Below are positions 26,749 to 35,389 of a DNA stretch of 64,000 bases, piece by piece. Below the pieces are notes generated by a model. The model did no database searches, had not been told where the DNA came from, and saw only the letters and a list, made by a program, of their open reading frames with translations. The stretch is from Alphaproteobacteria bacterium (GTDB lineage: Bacteria > Pseudomonadota > Alphaproteobacteria > Rickettsiales > SXRF01): positions 53,303 through 117,302 of the forward strand of contig JANYES010000013.1 in assembly GCA_025362975.1 (NCBI GenBank), in the 5' to 3' direction. How positions within the stretch are numbered: position 1 is the stretch's first letter; each line of letters opens with the position of its first letter. Both the position numbers and the translations under genes were made by a program.

Positions 26749-28223
26749 TGGATGAACGCTTTGTCGCCGGTCGACGGGAAGGTCAAATCGCGGTTGACGA
26801 AGATGTTGATCTTAGTGCCCTGGTCCACCGTAATCGTCGGACGCAAATCAAGCAGCGTATTGACTACATCCTTCGACACGTTGCCGATGGTATTGAGCGC
26901 TGCTGAGCCAGCAGGGGCCGCCGCAGAGCCGGTGGTGGTCGTGCCGCTGGAGTTGGTCGTGGTGGTGTTGTTCTGGTTGGACAGCTTGTCGATGGCGACC
27001 GCAAGGCCGATATCGAGCACGCTGGTCAGCAACGCCGCCGAGAAGATTTCGGAGTATTTATTATCAACCTGACCGATCACACCTGCACGGCCAAGGTTAT
27101 CGACAGCCTGCGAACCCAGATCGATATCAATCCCATCCGGGCGAATCAAACGCGTCCATATCACCAGCACGCGGATCTGCCCGCGATTGATGCCGGTGTT
27201 ATACGTGCCGATCAGGCGCGAACCTTTGGGAATCAGCACGTCGCGGCCCGATTCGGCAAACACGTCGCGGCTGACGATGCCGCGGATCTGGCCCGGCAAA
27301 TCGGTGTTGATGGCGCTTTCTAGCACCGCGTCGATAATCTTGCCCTGCACGATGGTGGAGGCGAGGTTATTCAGGCGCGTGGCGGTGGTTTTCTGCGCTT
27401 TGCTGGCCGAGAGTGTATTGGAGGTAAAGGCGCGGTTAGGATCGCCCTTATTCAACGCACCTTCGGCGGTTTTCTGCTCTTCGGAAGCGCCGGTATCGCC
27501 GCCGCCGTTTAAGATCAGCATGTTGGAGCGCAGACGTTCCTGTTCTTTCTTATCCGTATTAGCGCCAATCGGGCTTAATACTTTCAAATTGGGCGATGGC
27601 GGGGCAGTACCCGGGCGTCGAGCGCCACCGGTGGCGGCAGCCGACGGCAATGGCGGCGGTGGGGGAGGCGGTGGTGGCGGTGGAATCGGCGCACCGGTAA
27701 GCGCGGGCGGCGGAGGTGGCGGCGGCGGGGCGTTCAGCGGCGGCGGGGCGCTTGGAATCGGCGGTGCGGAATTGCCCGCAAGCGCGGGAGGAGCAGGAGG
27801 GGCGGGAGCGGCAGCCGCAGGGGGCGGCGGCGGGGCGGGTTCAGGCACGGCATCGGCCAGCGGTCCGCCCGGAGGCGGAGGCGCAGGCACACTCGGCATG
27901 GAACCGACATCCGGCAGGCCGCCGACGGCTTCAATGGCGTTGGGATTGATCGGTTTTGGCTTATTGCCGAACAGCGAATACAGGATGAACACGATGACGA
28001 CCATCATCACGAAGCCGAACGCGATGGCTTTCCCCGGGCCAGCGCCCAGCGAATTACTCTTGTTCATGAAGAGTTCGTCGTTTTCCTCGGCGTCGGGACC
28101 TTCTTCGAGTTCCTCAATTGGCTCTATCGACGTGTCGATATCGTCATTATCGATATCCGCTTTCGCGTCGCTGGAAGGCGGAACGGCCGGGGTTTTTTTA
28201 TCTTCGTCTTCGTTGTCAGCCAT
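26745..28223 (-). CDS. virB10: Type IV secretion core-complex protein VirB10 with long proline-rich linker
   Basis: VirB10 spans inner membrane, periplasm and outer membrane. The 492-residue product has an acidic cytoplasmic tail (about 1-60), one transmembrane helix (GKAIAFGFVMMVVIVFILYSL) and a very proline-rich periplasmic linker (about 105-215) with runs of up to ten prolines. The C-terminal TrbI-like beta-barrel domain has the markers IPKGSRLIGTYNTGI, VLVIWTRLIRPDGIDI and a GGVIGQVD-like loop (GVIGQVDNKYSE). The antenna region is followed by alanine/threonine-rich sequence and the typical end TKINIFVNRDLTFP. It overlaps virB11 and is 6 bases from virB9. Confidence 0.94.
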   Translation of the reverse strand: MADNEDEDKKTPAVPPSSDAKADIDNDDIDTSIEPIEELEEGPDAEENDELFMNKSNSLGAGPGKAIAFGFVMMVVIVFILYSLFGNKPKPINPNAIEAVGGLPDVGSMPSVPAPPPPGGPLADAVPEPAPPPPPAAAAPAPPAPPALAGNSAPPIPSAPPPLNAPPPPPPPPALTGAPIPPPPPPPPPPPLPSAAATGGARRPGTAPPSPNLKVLSPIGANTDKKEQERLRSNMLILNGGGDTGASEEQKTAEGALNKGDPNRAFTSNTLSASKAQKTTATRLNNLASTIVQGKIIDAVLESAINTDLPGQIRGIVSRDVFAESGRDVLIPKGSRLIGTYNTGINRGQIRVLVIWTRLIRPDGIDIDLGSQAVDNLGRAGVIGQVDNKYSEIFSAALLTSVLDIGLAVAIDKLSNQNNTTTTNSSGTTTTGSAAAPAGSAALNTIGNVSKDVVNTLLDLRPTITVDQGTKINIFVNRDLTFPSTGDKAFIQ

Positions 28224-28229
28224 TACGTT

Positions 28230-29417
28230 TTATCCCGGATTAAGCACTTCATTGAAGACATGGATTACATTGCCGCCGCTCTTGAGCTCAAGCTCGCCCG
28301 CAACGGCATCGATCACGACGAAATCGCCTTTGATCGCGTAGTTGACCGGCGTTTCGTGGCCCGCCTTATCCACCGAGAACACCGACGGCGCCAGCTTGCT
28401 GACATCGCGGTATTTGAGGTAGGTCGAGCGCCCGTCGTCATACACCTGTAAAGGCGCCACTTCGTCGGGACCGGCATAGGTATAGCTGTAATTCGGATAG
28501 CTTTTAATGGCACCGGCATGCAGCGCTTCGCTGTAGCCCGTATTCGCAGGATTAAGCGGCGCGCCCACGTTCATCGGCGGCAGCGGCGTGGCCGAAGGCG
28601 CAGGACCCGTATTAGCGGCGATTTGCGACTGCGACGGCACCGAAGGGCCGATCCCAAACGGCGCACCGGCCGGAGGCGGCTCAGGCATGCCCGGAAGACC
28701 CGGCGCGAGTGCGTAACCCGGCGGCAGGGTGTCCATCAGTGGCGGGGCAGGGCGCTTGGGCTGTTCATAGACGAACCTGGCCACGTAGATATTGCCCGAT
28801 TTCTCCGGCGCCAGCGATTTCAAATCGAACTGGTAGGAGTGCTTGTTGGTCAGTACCGTCATGTTGGTGATCACGTCTTCTTCCATCGGGCGGATGAACA
28901 TGCGGTTGCCGTTGGGAATGATCTGCCACAGGCTGCGGTCGCCCACGGAAATCAGCTCGATTTCCTCCTGCGGGGCGAACACGATGTTGGTCTGGTAACC
29001 GTAGCGGGTGGTGACGGTGTAGACGTCGGATTCATCGTAGAGCATGAGCTTGATGCGGCTGTCGCCGGGCAGATCGTCTCCCGGGGTGTTGGCGCTCTTA
29101 TGCTCAGCTGGCTTCACGTCGTCGACGTCTTCAACCTTGTTCATTTTGGCTTTGTGCTTCTTTTTGCCTTTTTTGTCGGTGTCTGAATCGTTTTCTTCTT
29201 TGTTCTTACTGTCGGCATCGTCTTTTTTGGCGTCTTTATCGTCAGACTTGTCTTTTTTGTTGTCGACTTTGTCAGTGTCTTTATCTTTCTTATCGGATTT
29301 GCCGTCGCTCGGCGGAATATCGGGCAGCGCGTCGAGCGCGCGGGCGTAACCCGGCGCCATCAACGCGCAGAGCATGAACAGGAAGACTAGCTGTCTAAAT
29401 TTTGCCAAGGTGCTCAT
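28230..29417 (-). CDS. virB9: Type IV secretion core-complex protein VirB9 with charged insert
   Basis: VirB9 forms the outer-membrane ring with VirB7 and VirB10. The 395-residue protein has a signal peptide (LVFLFMLCALMAPGYARA). A strikingly charged stretch of about 60 residues, almost only K, D, E, N and S (about residues 38-95), follows. The N-terminal beta domain then has SRIKLMLYDESDVYTV, YGYQTNIVF and IGDRSLWQIIPNGNRMFIRP-like motifs. After a proline-rich linker comes the C-terminal domain (NYSYTYAGPDEVAPLQVYDDG) conserved in VirB9/TraO proteins. The start overlaps the virB8 stop by 4 bases. VirB9 proteins are normally under 300 residues, so the charged insert and linker make it long. 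Confidence 0.92.
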   Translation of the reverse strand: MSTLAKFRQLVFLFMLCALMAPGYARALDALPDIPPSDGKSDKKDKDTDKVDNKKDKSDDKDAKKDDADSKNKEENDSDTDKKGKKKHKAKMNKVEDVDDVKPAEHKSANTPGDDLPGDSRIKLMLYDESDVYTVTTRYGYQTNIVFAPQEEIELISVGDRSLWQIIPNGNRMFIRPMEEDVITNMTVLTNKHSYQFDLKSLAPEKSGNIYVARFVYEQPKRPAPPLMDTLPPGYALAPGLPGMPEPPPAGAPFGIGPSVPSQSQIAANTGPAPSATPLPPMNVGAPLNPANTGYSEALHAGAIKSYPNYSYTYAGPDEVAPLQVYDDGRSTYLKYRDVSKLAPSVFSVDKAGHETPVNYAIKGDFVVIDAVAGELELKSGGNVIHVFNEVLNPG

Positions 29418-30073
29418 TTCTGTAAAATATCCTCATCAACACGATAATCGATTACACGGAAGCCCAGCGGATTCAGGTAACGCTCTTCAACGCTTAAACT
29501 CATTTTGACATACTCGAACGCCAGCAACACCAGCTTATGCTGCGGGCCTGCGCCGCCACGTTCTTCGATCAGGATACGAATCTGCACCAGCTGCGGATTC
29601 AAATAGGTGATCGACTTGATCTTGAGCGTACGCTCGCCGTAGGTCCCCAAACGCGCGGCATTGCTTCGCGGGTTGTTGGGGTCGGCTTCGGAGACGAACT
29701 GCGGATACACCTTGCGGCTTTCCGACATGATGCGCACGAGGTTATAGCTTTTAGCGAGGTCGGTCATGCTGTAGCCTTCGCGGGCGCGCAGGTACATGAC
29801 GATAAAGTAATTGTTCACCGCTTCGTTGGCCGTCAGCTCCTTGACAGTCATCGGGTCGATGGTCTGGGTGATGCCGGTTTTCTGGTCGACTTCGATAACG
29901 TAAGGCTCGATGGATTTCAGCGGCGTCAGTTGAGAAATAACGACCACCGTAGCCAGTGTGCAGATCAGAGACGTAATCGTGATAACAGTCAATAATTTAC
30001 GTTGTACGAGGACATACTGATACCTGTCTTTGTACCAGTTTTTCTCATCGACCGCTTCTTTGGACTTACTCAT
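29414..30073 (-). CDS. virB8: Type IV secretion inner-membrane protein VirB8
   Basis: A 219-residue bitopic protein. A short cytoplasmic tail is followed by one transmembrane helix (LLTVITITSLICTLATVVVIS) and a periplasmic NTF2-like domain, marked by LTPLKSIEPYVIEVDQKTG, the conserved NYFIVMYLRAREGY and a C-terminal RVIDYRVDEDIL. VirB8 nucleates assembly of the channel. The ATG at 30073 follows a 126-base gap after virB6, the only sizeable gap in the cluster apart from the one before virB4. No small VirB7-type lipoprotein gene was evident in that gap. Confidence 0.92.
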   Translation of the reverse strand: MSKSKEAVDEKNWYKDRYQYVLVQRKLLTVITITSLICTLATVVVISQLTPLKSIEPYVIEVDQKTGITQTIDPMTVKELTANEAVNNYFIVMYLRAREGYSMTDLAKSYNLVRIMSESRKVYPQFVSEADPNNPRSNAARLGTYGERTLKIKSITYLNPQLVQIRILIEERGGAGPQHKLVLLAFEYVKMSLSVEERYLNPLGFRVIDYRVDEDILQK

Positions 30074-30199
30074 TTGAACTTACGTTTATTGACTACCGGA
30101 TTGACGCAAAAAAAGACTGCCACCTTTAGCCAATCTAAAAAATATTAATAAATAAAGAGTTAACGTGCGATGATTTTCGCTAGTGGGAAGAGGGCCTTA

Positions 30200-31687
30200 T
30201 CAGCGTTTTTTGACTAATTGGTGGAAATCTGCACCAACCTTGGCGGCACCCCTGCTGCCGTCGGCGCTGTTGCCAGCGAATGCGGGGGCTTTAAAGTTTT
30301 TAGAGTCGCCAATCGAGTTACCGAACCCAGGCACCAGTGCCGGCACGCCGATAGGCCCAGCAAGGCTTCGCGCAATATCGTCGGTTTTCTCGAGCAGTAT
30401 ACTAAAACAGTAGCTGATTAGCAATAAGGTGAAGATATGATAGAAGATGAAATAAAGGAAATCGCCCTGATTGATCACCTTTTCCGGCGCGATAAGCTTT
30501 TTATTGTCGACCTCCCAGTTCGGATTGGTCGGGTTACCACACTGCATGACGCCGTTGACCTTCTCACAGGGCGGCGGATTGGCGTCGAACCTGCCTTCGC
30601 AGTACGCAAGCGGCATGCCGGTCATGCTGGTGTCGAATTTCGGCGGGCAGATGCCCCACGTCTTTTCGGGGTTATAATCCGCACCCACCGTCTCGGTGAA
30701 TACCCTTGGGAAAATCATGTCGGACAGCGAATTGAAGAACCAGACGAACTGGTACAGCGTCATGATCCAGAACACCACAATCGACAGCACGAGCACTATC
30801 TGCACCGAAAACGCGATCAGGTAGCGCAGCCAGTTTTCAAACACATAGGCCGTCGACTGGAACAGGTAAAACCCGAGGAACATCGGCCCAAGGGCCACAA
30901 GGAAGGCAATCGCCGCTAAGCATTTCAGGAACGCCACCAGCGTCTGCACCAGCGTTTTGAGCGTAGTCATGATCCACCACTGGAACAGCATGGTCATCGG
31001 CGGTAGCGCAAAAACCATCGTCAGGAAGAAGCCCTGCACCTTGGTGTTAGCTTCGCTGACCGGCCCGAGCAGCGCGTGGCAGACGAGGTAGTCGAGGAAG
31101 CTGTACATGCTCATGACGTTATTGGGGTCCAGCCCGTCGAAATTACACACCCCGTCATTGGTCGCCGCCACGTTGGTGGCCAGCACGTTCATCACCGCCG
31201 CCGAGGCGTCTGTAATAAAGGCCATAAAGAAGCGGAAAGTATACCCAATCCCCCATGCCGATTGTGTCGAGAATACGTACACAAAGGACAGTTTGAGGAT
31301 ACGGGTGAGCGAATCGCGCGTGGAAAGCTGCGCGGTCCCCATGAGTATCTGCGCCCCGTAAATGGTGACATACAGCGTCAGCAACCCCCCGATCATGTTG
31401 TAGAGGTAGAAGTTGATGCCGCAATACATGTTATCCATGATCTGGTTCAGGATGTAGATGAAGTCGCAGATCATCAGGCTGAAGATGTGCTTGAGCACCG
31501 CCGGGTCGTTGTAGAACGCGCATTCGCCGGAAGCGGTCTGCTTATCGGCATCGAATAAGGAGGTGTTGGGGGTGGCCGTGCCGTCGTTCTGGCAGGTCAA
31601 AACCTGATACGCGTTCGCGGTGACGGGCATGAGGATCAGGCTCACCGTCACAATAATCAGATAAACGAACTGTTTTAACGGCCCCAT
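30200..31687 (-). CDS. virB6: Type IV secretion polytopic membrane protein VirB6/TrbL
   Basis: A 495-residue protein with a cleavable-looking N-terminal hydrophobic segment, then a periplasmic region, then at least five membrane segments, for example MIGGLLTLYVTIYGAQILMG, AAIAFLVALGPMFLGFYLF and IVLVLSIVVFWIMTLYQFVW. It ends with a further helix (FLYFIFYHIFTLLLISYCFS) and a hydrophilic tail. The conserved core GPMFLGFYLFQST and the pattern of helices match VirB6/TrbL, the inner-membrane channel component. A large cysteine-containing periplasmic loop (about 340-400) is present. It lies 15 bases after virB4. Confidence 0.88.
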   Translation of the reverse strand: MGPLKQFVYLIIVTVSLILMPVTANAYQVLTCQNDGTATPNTSLFDADKQTASGECAFYNDPAVLKHIFSLMICDFIYILNQIMDNMYCGINFYLYNMIGGLLTLYVTIYGAQILMGTAQLSTRDSLTRILKLSFVYVFSTQSAWGIGYTFRFFMAFITDASAAVMNVLATNVAATNDGVCNFDGLDPNNVMSMYSFLDYLVCHALLGPVSEANTKVQGFFLTMVFALPPMTMLFQWWIMTTLKTLVQTLVAFLKCLAAIAFLVALGPMFLGFYLFQSTAYVFENWLRYLIAFSVQIVLVLSIVVFWIMTLYQFVWFFNSLSDMIFPRVFTETVGADYNPEKTWGICPPKFDTSMTGMPLAYCEGRFDANPPPCEKVNGVMQCGNPTNPNWEVDNKKLIAPEKVINQGDFLYFIFYHIFTLLLISYCFSILLEKTDDIARSLAGPIGVPALVPGFGNSIGDSKNFKAPAFAGNSADGSRGAAKVGADFHQLVKKR

Positions 31688-31702
31688 GCCAACCCTGAAT
31701 GT

Positions 31703-34144
31703 TTACTTATTGCTGTTACTGCTGAATTTCCCCAGAGCCGCGGCAAGGTTTTTACTATCGTTGGAGAAGACTGCGTATAAATCTTCCATATTCTTAAGAT
31801 ACAGGCGCAACGAAATCGCCTCGCCGCTTTGCTTGAGCAGGAAATCGCCCTTCTGGCGGTCCATGCGCAGTAGCCTGTCCGCTTCGGCTTGGTTGATACC
31901 AAGCTCCGGCGAGGCGGTGTATTCGCGCGCGATATCGTCGGGCAACATGATCTGCGTGGCGCAGTTTTTGTTGATGGTGTTCCAGATATAGCTCTGCGCG
32001 CATTGCAGCGGCTTGGAGGTGGTCATGATAACGGCCGTATTATTTTGCTGCAACATATCAAGCAGGCTTTCGAGGCGCGGGGCGATAAAGGCGTTTTCCA
32101 GCAAATCCCACGCTTCATAGATCACGATCAGCATCGGGCGCCCGTCAACGGACGACACGATACGGTGGAGCAGGTAAGCAAAGATCGGGATGGTCGTTTC
32201 TTTATGCTTGATCACCGGGTTCATGTCGAAACCGTTGAGCGCCAGCGCCGGGTTCAGTGCTTCTTCGAGCCCGTCGAAAATGCCGTGATACATGCCTTCG
32301 CCGTGCCATTTGGCAAACAGCTTGGCAATGGACGGGTCGATGCCCGACAGCACCTCGACCATGCCGACCAGATGGCGTTCGTTTTTAGGGCGGGCGAATA
32401 GCTGCTCGATGGCAGTTTTGACTTTTTCCTTCTGCGTGTCCGAAAACCCACGCTCCGGCATCGCCAGCATGCCCATCCACGCGAGCAGGAACGAGCGGTT
32501 GCGCGGGATATCCTCCAGCAAGAACGGGTTCAAATTCGAGCTCTGCTCTTCGAGCGAGCGGCTGAGTGTTGGGAAGCTGTGATAATTACCGTTCATTTTC
32601 TGGAACATCAGATCCGCCGAGCGGTTGCGGTCGAACACCACGATGCGCGCGTCGTTCTTGCGTGTTTGAGCCATCAGGAAGTTCATCATGATGTTGCAGG
32701 TGGGGTCGCTAAACGAGTTGAAATCGTAAATGATCGTGTTGCCGTTATCCTGATGGTGGAAATTGAAGAAATACGGCGAGCCGACCAGCGTCGGCATAAT
32801 GGTAATCGCATCACCCCAGTGGTTGCCCGTGGCGGTGCCTTGCGGATAGCGGTTCAGGCGGCAGAACCCGCCAATGCGGCTGGTGTTGATGGTGTCGCGG
32901 CGGCGGATGAATTCGAAATTCCCCGGCAATTGCGACCAGAAACACTCCTCCAGCTTAACATCCTCGCGGATGGTGATAAGGCCCAAATCCGCAAACGCCG
33001 ACTGGACCTTAACAATTTCCGAATCGAGCTGTTTGAATTCATCGGCCAGCACCATGATGCTGGTCTGGTGTTCGCCGAAATCCGTAGGGCGGCCCGACAC
33101 CGACGACAGCATGTCGTCAATCCCCGAGGCCTGCGTGCAATATTCATCGCCTGACATGTCGAAAAGCTGCTTCTGCTCCTTGTATTGAATCAGCGCGCCC
33201 TGTGCCGGAATAAAGTGGAAGCACTGCGTCAGGATGAACTCCATCGGCGCCTGCATCAGCTTGTCGAGCGTTTCCAGCGGCACTTCGCGGTATTGCTTGA
33301 GGGTGAGGATGGCGGCGAAGCTGCGCTTATTCTGCTCGTTGCGCGTTTCCAGCGCGTTGAACCCGAAGGTCTGCATAGTGCGCGGCAGGACTTCGCTTAA
33401 ATCCACGTCCGGCAGCGGCATCGGCTCCGAGCGCAGATTGATCAGCGTGCCTAAAAACTCCATCAACTCCGAGAAAAACCCAGTATGGGCCAACCCGCCT
33501 TCATTAGGCTGTACACGCTCGACAAGGCCTAAGCGCGCCACGTTAAAGTCGGTGGCAATCCCAGCCATGATTTTACCCACTACCTCATCGAGCTGATCAA
33601 ACGCGAAATCGAGATAGGCGTTGCGGAAGGCGCGGTTGCGCTTGGTGACCATGATGTTGCGCAGATTGCGCGTGTCCAGCATCCCACAATTCTGGCCGTC
33701 ATACATGATGCTGACGTAGATTTCGTTATAGTACTGGTATTTCCACTTGTGCAGGCGCTGCCATTCTTCATGGATGCCGGTGGCGAATTCTTCCTTGTAC
33801 TTGCCGCGGAAGCGGATGGATTTACGCTTTCGGATCGAATGGAACCACACGGCCAGCTTATCGGAATCGACATGCTCGGCGATGGCGCGGCGGATGGTTT
33901 CGCGCACGATCGAGTTGGCGTCGGTGCTGCTTTCGTATTCGAGGCCCTGCCGGTTGGTGGTGATCTTGATGGTCTGGATCAGCTCGCCATTCTTGGTGAG
34001 CACCGTATTGGCATCGTAATGGCAGTAATACGGGATGAATTCGGAGACTTCGGAAGGGGTAAAGGCGGGTGCGTCGGCACCTTCTGCGATTGCTGCGCCA
34101 ATCGTAGCGTCGACAGGGGCTTTTTTCTTAAACGAAAGCAACAT
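31703..34144 (-). CDS. virB4: VirB4-family protein with degenerate Walker motifs
   Basis: An 813-residue CagE/TrbE/VirB4-family protein, colinear with VirB4 over its length. Landmarks are IPYYCHYDANTVLTKNGEL, the HFIPAQGALI region, DARIVVFDRNRSADLM, the C-terminal IVIYEAWDLLEN and MTTSKPLQCAQSYIWNTI. The nucleotide-binding site is not intact. Where VirB4 has GPTGSGKT, this protein reads YDFNSFSDPT (about residues 473-482), with no conserved lysine. The Walker B aspartate is tyrosine (IYEAW instead of LDEAW, residue 677). The reading frame is otherwise perfect, so this looks like a retained, non-canonical paralogue, as reported for one VirB4 copy in Rickettsiales. No second VirB4 is in this window. 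Confidence 0.93.
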   Translation of the reverse strand: MLLSFKKKAPVDATIGAAIAEGADAPAFTPSEVSEFIPYYCHYDANTVLTKNGELIQTIKITTNRQGLEYESSTDANSIVRETIRRAIAEHVDSDKLAVWFHSIRKRKSIRFRGKYKEEFATGIHEEWQRLHKWKYQYYNEIYVSIMYDGQNCGMLDTRNLRNIMVTKRNRAFRNAYLDFAFDQLDEVVGKIMAGIATDFNVARLGLVERVQPNEGGLAHTGFFSELMEFLGTLINLRSEPMPLPDVDLSEVLPRTMQTFGFNALETRNEQNKRSFAAILTLKQYREVPLETLDKLMQAPMEFILTQCFHFIPAQGALIQYKEQKQLFDMSGDEYCTQASGIDDMLSSVSGRPTDFGEHQTSIMVLADEFKQLDSEIVKVQSAFADLGLITIREDVKLEECFWSQLPGNFEFIRRRDTINTSRIGGFCRLNRYPQGTATGNHWGDAITIMPTLVGSPYFFNFHHQDNGNTIIYDFNSFSDPTCNIMMNFLMAQTRKNDARIVVFDRNRSADLMFQKMNGNYHSFPTLSRSLEEQSSNLNPFLLEDIPRNRSFLLAWMGMLAMPERGFSDTQKEKVKTAIEQLFARPKNERHLVGMVEVLSGIDPSIAKLFAKWHGEGMYHGIFDGLEEALNPALALNGFDMNPVIKHKETTIPIFAYLLHRIVSSVDGRPMLIVIYEAWDLLENAFIAPRLESLLDMLQQNNTAVIMTTSKPLQCAQSYIWNTINKNCATQIMLPDDIAREYTASPELGINQAEADRLLRMDRQKGDFLLKQSGEAISLRLYLKNMEDLYAVFSNDSKNLAAALGKFSSNSNK

Positions 34145-34245
34145 GGTTTACTTTGGTCCCTTACAGAATAACTTCCAGAAATAACAATGATCTATAATAG
34201 CGGAGGCCCTTTAATAACTTCTAAAGAGAGTACAGCCAGAAAGGA

Positions 34246-34590
34246 TTAACAGATACCCGCGCCGATGACGCCGATTTCGATCAGGGCTGCCGTCGCCCCG
34301 AACATCACGACCACACCGACACCCACGGTGAGCGCCAAGCCCCATGAGATCTTGCCGAAAATCGCACCGATGGCGATGGCCGACACGCCGATAGTGGCCA
34401 GACCGCGCCCGAGGTTGCCCTGAAACCAGTCGACAATTTCACACAACACATACGCCATCGGCGTATCCGGTACGGCATAGGCTGGCGAGCTGAGCGCCAG
34501 AAGCATCAATACCGAAGCGACACCACAGGCGGCAGGGTTCTGCCATTTTTCGCGGTTAGCCAGTGTATTCCTAGGTGGGCGGCTTATCAT
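34246..34590 (-). CDS. virB2: Type IV secretion pilin-like protein VirB2
   Basis: A 114-residue small protein with the VirB2/TrbC profile. A signal segment (ACGVASVLMLLALSSPAYA) is followed by a short amphipathic region and two hydrophobic helices (GLATIGVSAIAIGAIFG and ISWGLALTVGVGVVVMFGATAAL) joined by a short basic turn. It ends with two isoleucine/glycine-rich repeats and a terminal cysteine. The SD AGGAT precedes the ATG. It is the first gene of the secretion cluster. A TTAA-N7-TTAA element lies 25 bases upstream. Confidence 0.87.
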   Translation of the reverse strand: MISRPPRNTLANREKWQNPAACGVASVLMLLALSSPAYAVPDTPMAYVLCEIVDWFQGNLGRGLATIGVSAIAIGAIFGKISWGLALTVGVGVVVMFGATAALIEIGVIGAGIC

Positions 34591-34614
34591 GACGGGATCC
34601 TTATCTGGCCAGCT

Positions 34615-34629
34615 TTAAGAACCCGTTAA
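34615..34629. promoter_or_regulatory. CtrA-like box upstream of virB2
   Basis: TTAAGAACCCGTTAA fits the TTAA-N7-TTAA recognition pattern of the alphaproteobacterial cell-cycle regulator CtrA. It lies 25 bases before the virB2 start codon. The motif is short, so chance occurrence in this AT-rich gap is possible. Confidence 0.4.
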
Positions 34630-34769
34630 CAACGGACCCGGAGGCTGGACTAGCTACTATCATAGCACAAATTTATGGCAATTGTTTTACAAAATACGCG
34701 TGTCCTGCACGTTTTACACCGACCCCTGCTAGCACGAACCCTATCAAAAGCTTGCAAATTTTACATTCG

Positions 34770-34784
34770 TTAATGATGGGTTAA
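34770..34784. promoter_or_regulatory. CtrA-like box upstream of ridA
   Basis: TTAATGATGGGTTAA fits TTAA-N7-TTAA. It lies 82 bases before the ridA start codon, in the 275-base gap shared with the divergent virB2. The gap holds no gene that I can support. Confidence 0.35.
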
Positions 34785-34865
34785 TGCGCCCCCGGCAAAA
34801 GAATGTGGGCAAAACCGGGTACGCATGTTACATCGTGGTTTCCATTCAATCCAAAGGAGAATCCC

Positions 34866-35360
34866 ATGTCGTCATCTGCCGCCGTTTCACCCAAAGCCGG
34901 AAAATACGAAGCCGCCATCGAAAGCCTCGGCATCACCCTGCCGCCCTCCGTCATGCCCGCCGCCAACTACGTGCCGTATGTCGTCAGCCAGAATATGGTG
35001 TTTGTCTCGGGAACGCTTCCGATGAAAGACGGCAAGCCCACCGATATCGGTAAACTCGGCAAGGAAATCACCCTCGAACAGGGCCAGCAGACCGCAAAAC
35101 TCTGCGCCATCAACATCCTCGGCCATCTGAAGGCCGCTTGCGGCGGCGACCTCGACCGCGTCAAACGCGTCGTGCGCATGGGCATCTTCGTGGCGTCCGC
35201 CGAAGGCTTCACTGACCAGCCGAAAGTCGCCAACGGCGCTTCCGACCTGATGGTGGCCATCTTCGGCGAAGCCGGCAAACACGCACGCTTCGCCGTGGGT
35301 GTTGCTGAACTGCCGTTCGGCGTGGCCGTCGAAGTCGACGCGACGTTCGAAATCGCCTAA
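34866..35360 (+). CDS. RidA family protein (reactive imine deaminase type)
   Basis: A 164-residue member of the RidA/YjgF/UK114 family, which hydrolyses reactive enamine/imine intermediates of amino-acid metabolism. Recognisable parts are NMVFVSGTLPMKDGKP, the central QQTAKLCAINILGHLKAACG helix and VKRVVRMGIFVASAEGF. The C-terminus, ELPFGVAVEVDATFEI, includes the usual active-site edge. It is about 30 residues longer than classical RidA and resembles the YjgH/Atu-type subgroup. I chose the ATG at 34866 because AAAGGAG lies just upstream. An in-frame GTG at 34803 would add an unconserved extension. Confidence 0.93.
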   Translation: MSSSAAVSPKAGKYEAAIESLGITLPPSVMPAANYVPYVVSQNMVFVSGTLPMKDGKPTDIGKLGKEITLEQGQQTAKLCAINILGHLKAACGGDLDRVKRVVRMGIFVASAEGFTDQPKVANGASDLMVAIFGEAGKHARFAVGVAELPFGVAVEVDATFEIA

Positions 35361-35389
35361 TCGCTTCCGTCATCCCCGTGCCACTTCCG

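Noticed and set aside
27187..28341. Glycine-rich 384-codon plus-strand frame opposite virB10
   Set aside because: It is the antisense shadow of the proline-rich virB10 linker; no ribosome site or independent family signal.
30074..30199. Hidden virB7-type lipoprotein gene in the virB6-virB8 gap
   Set aside because: I found no open frame with a lipobox in these 126 bases.
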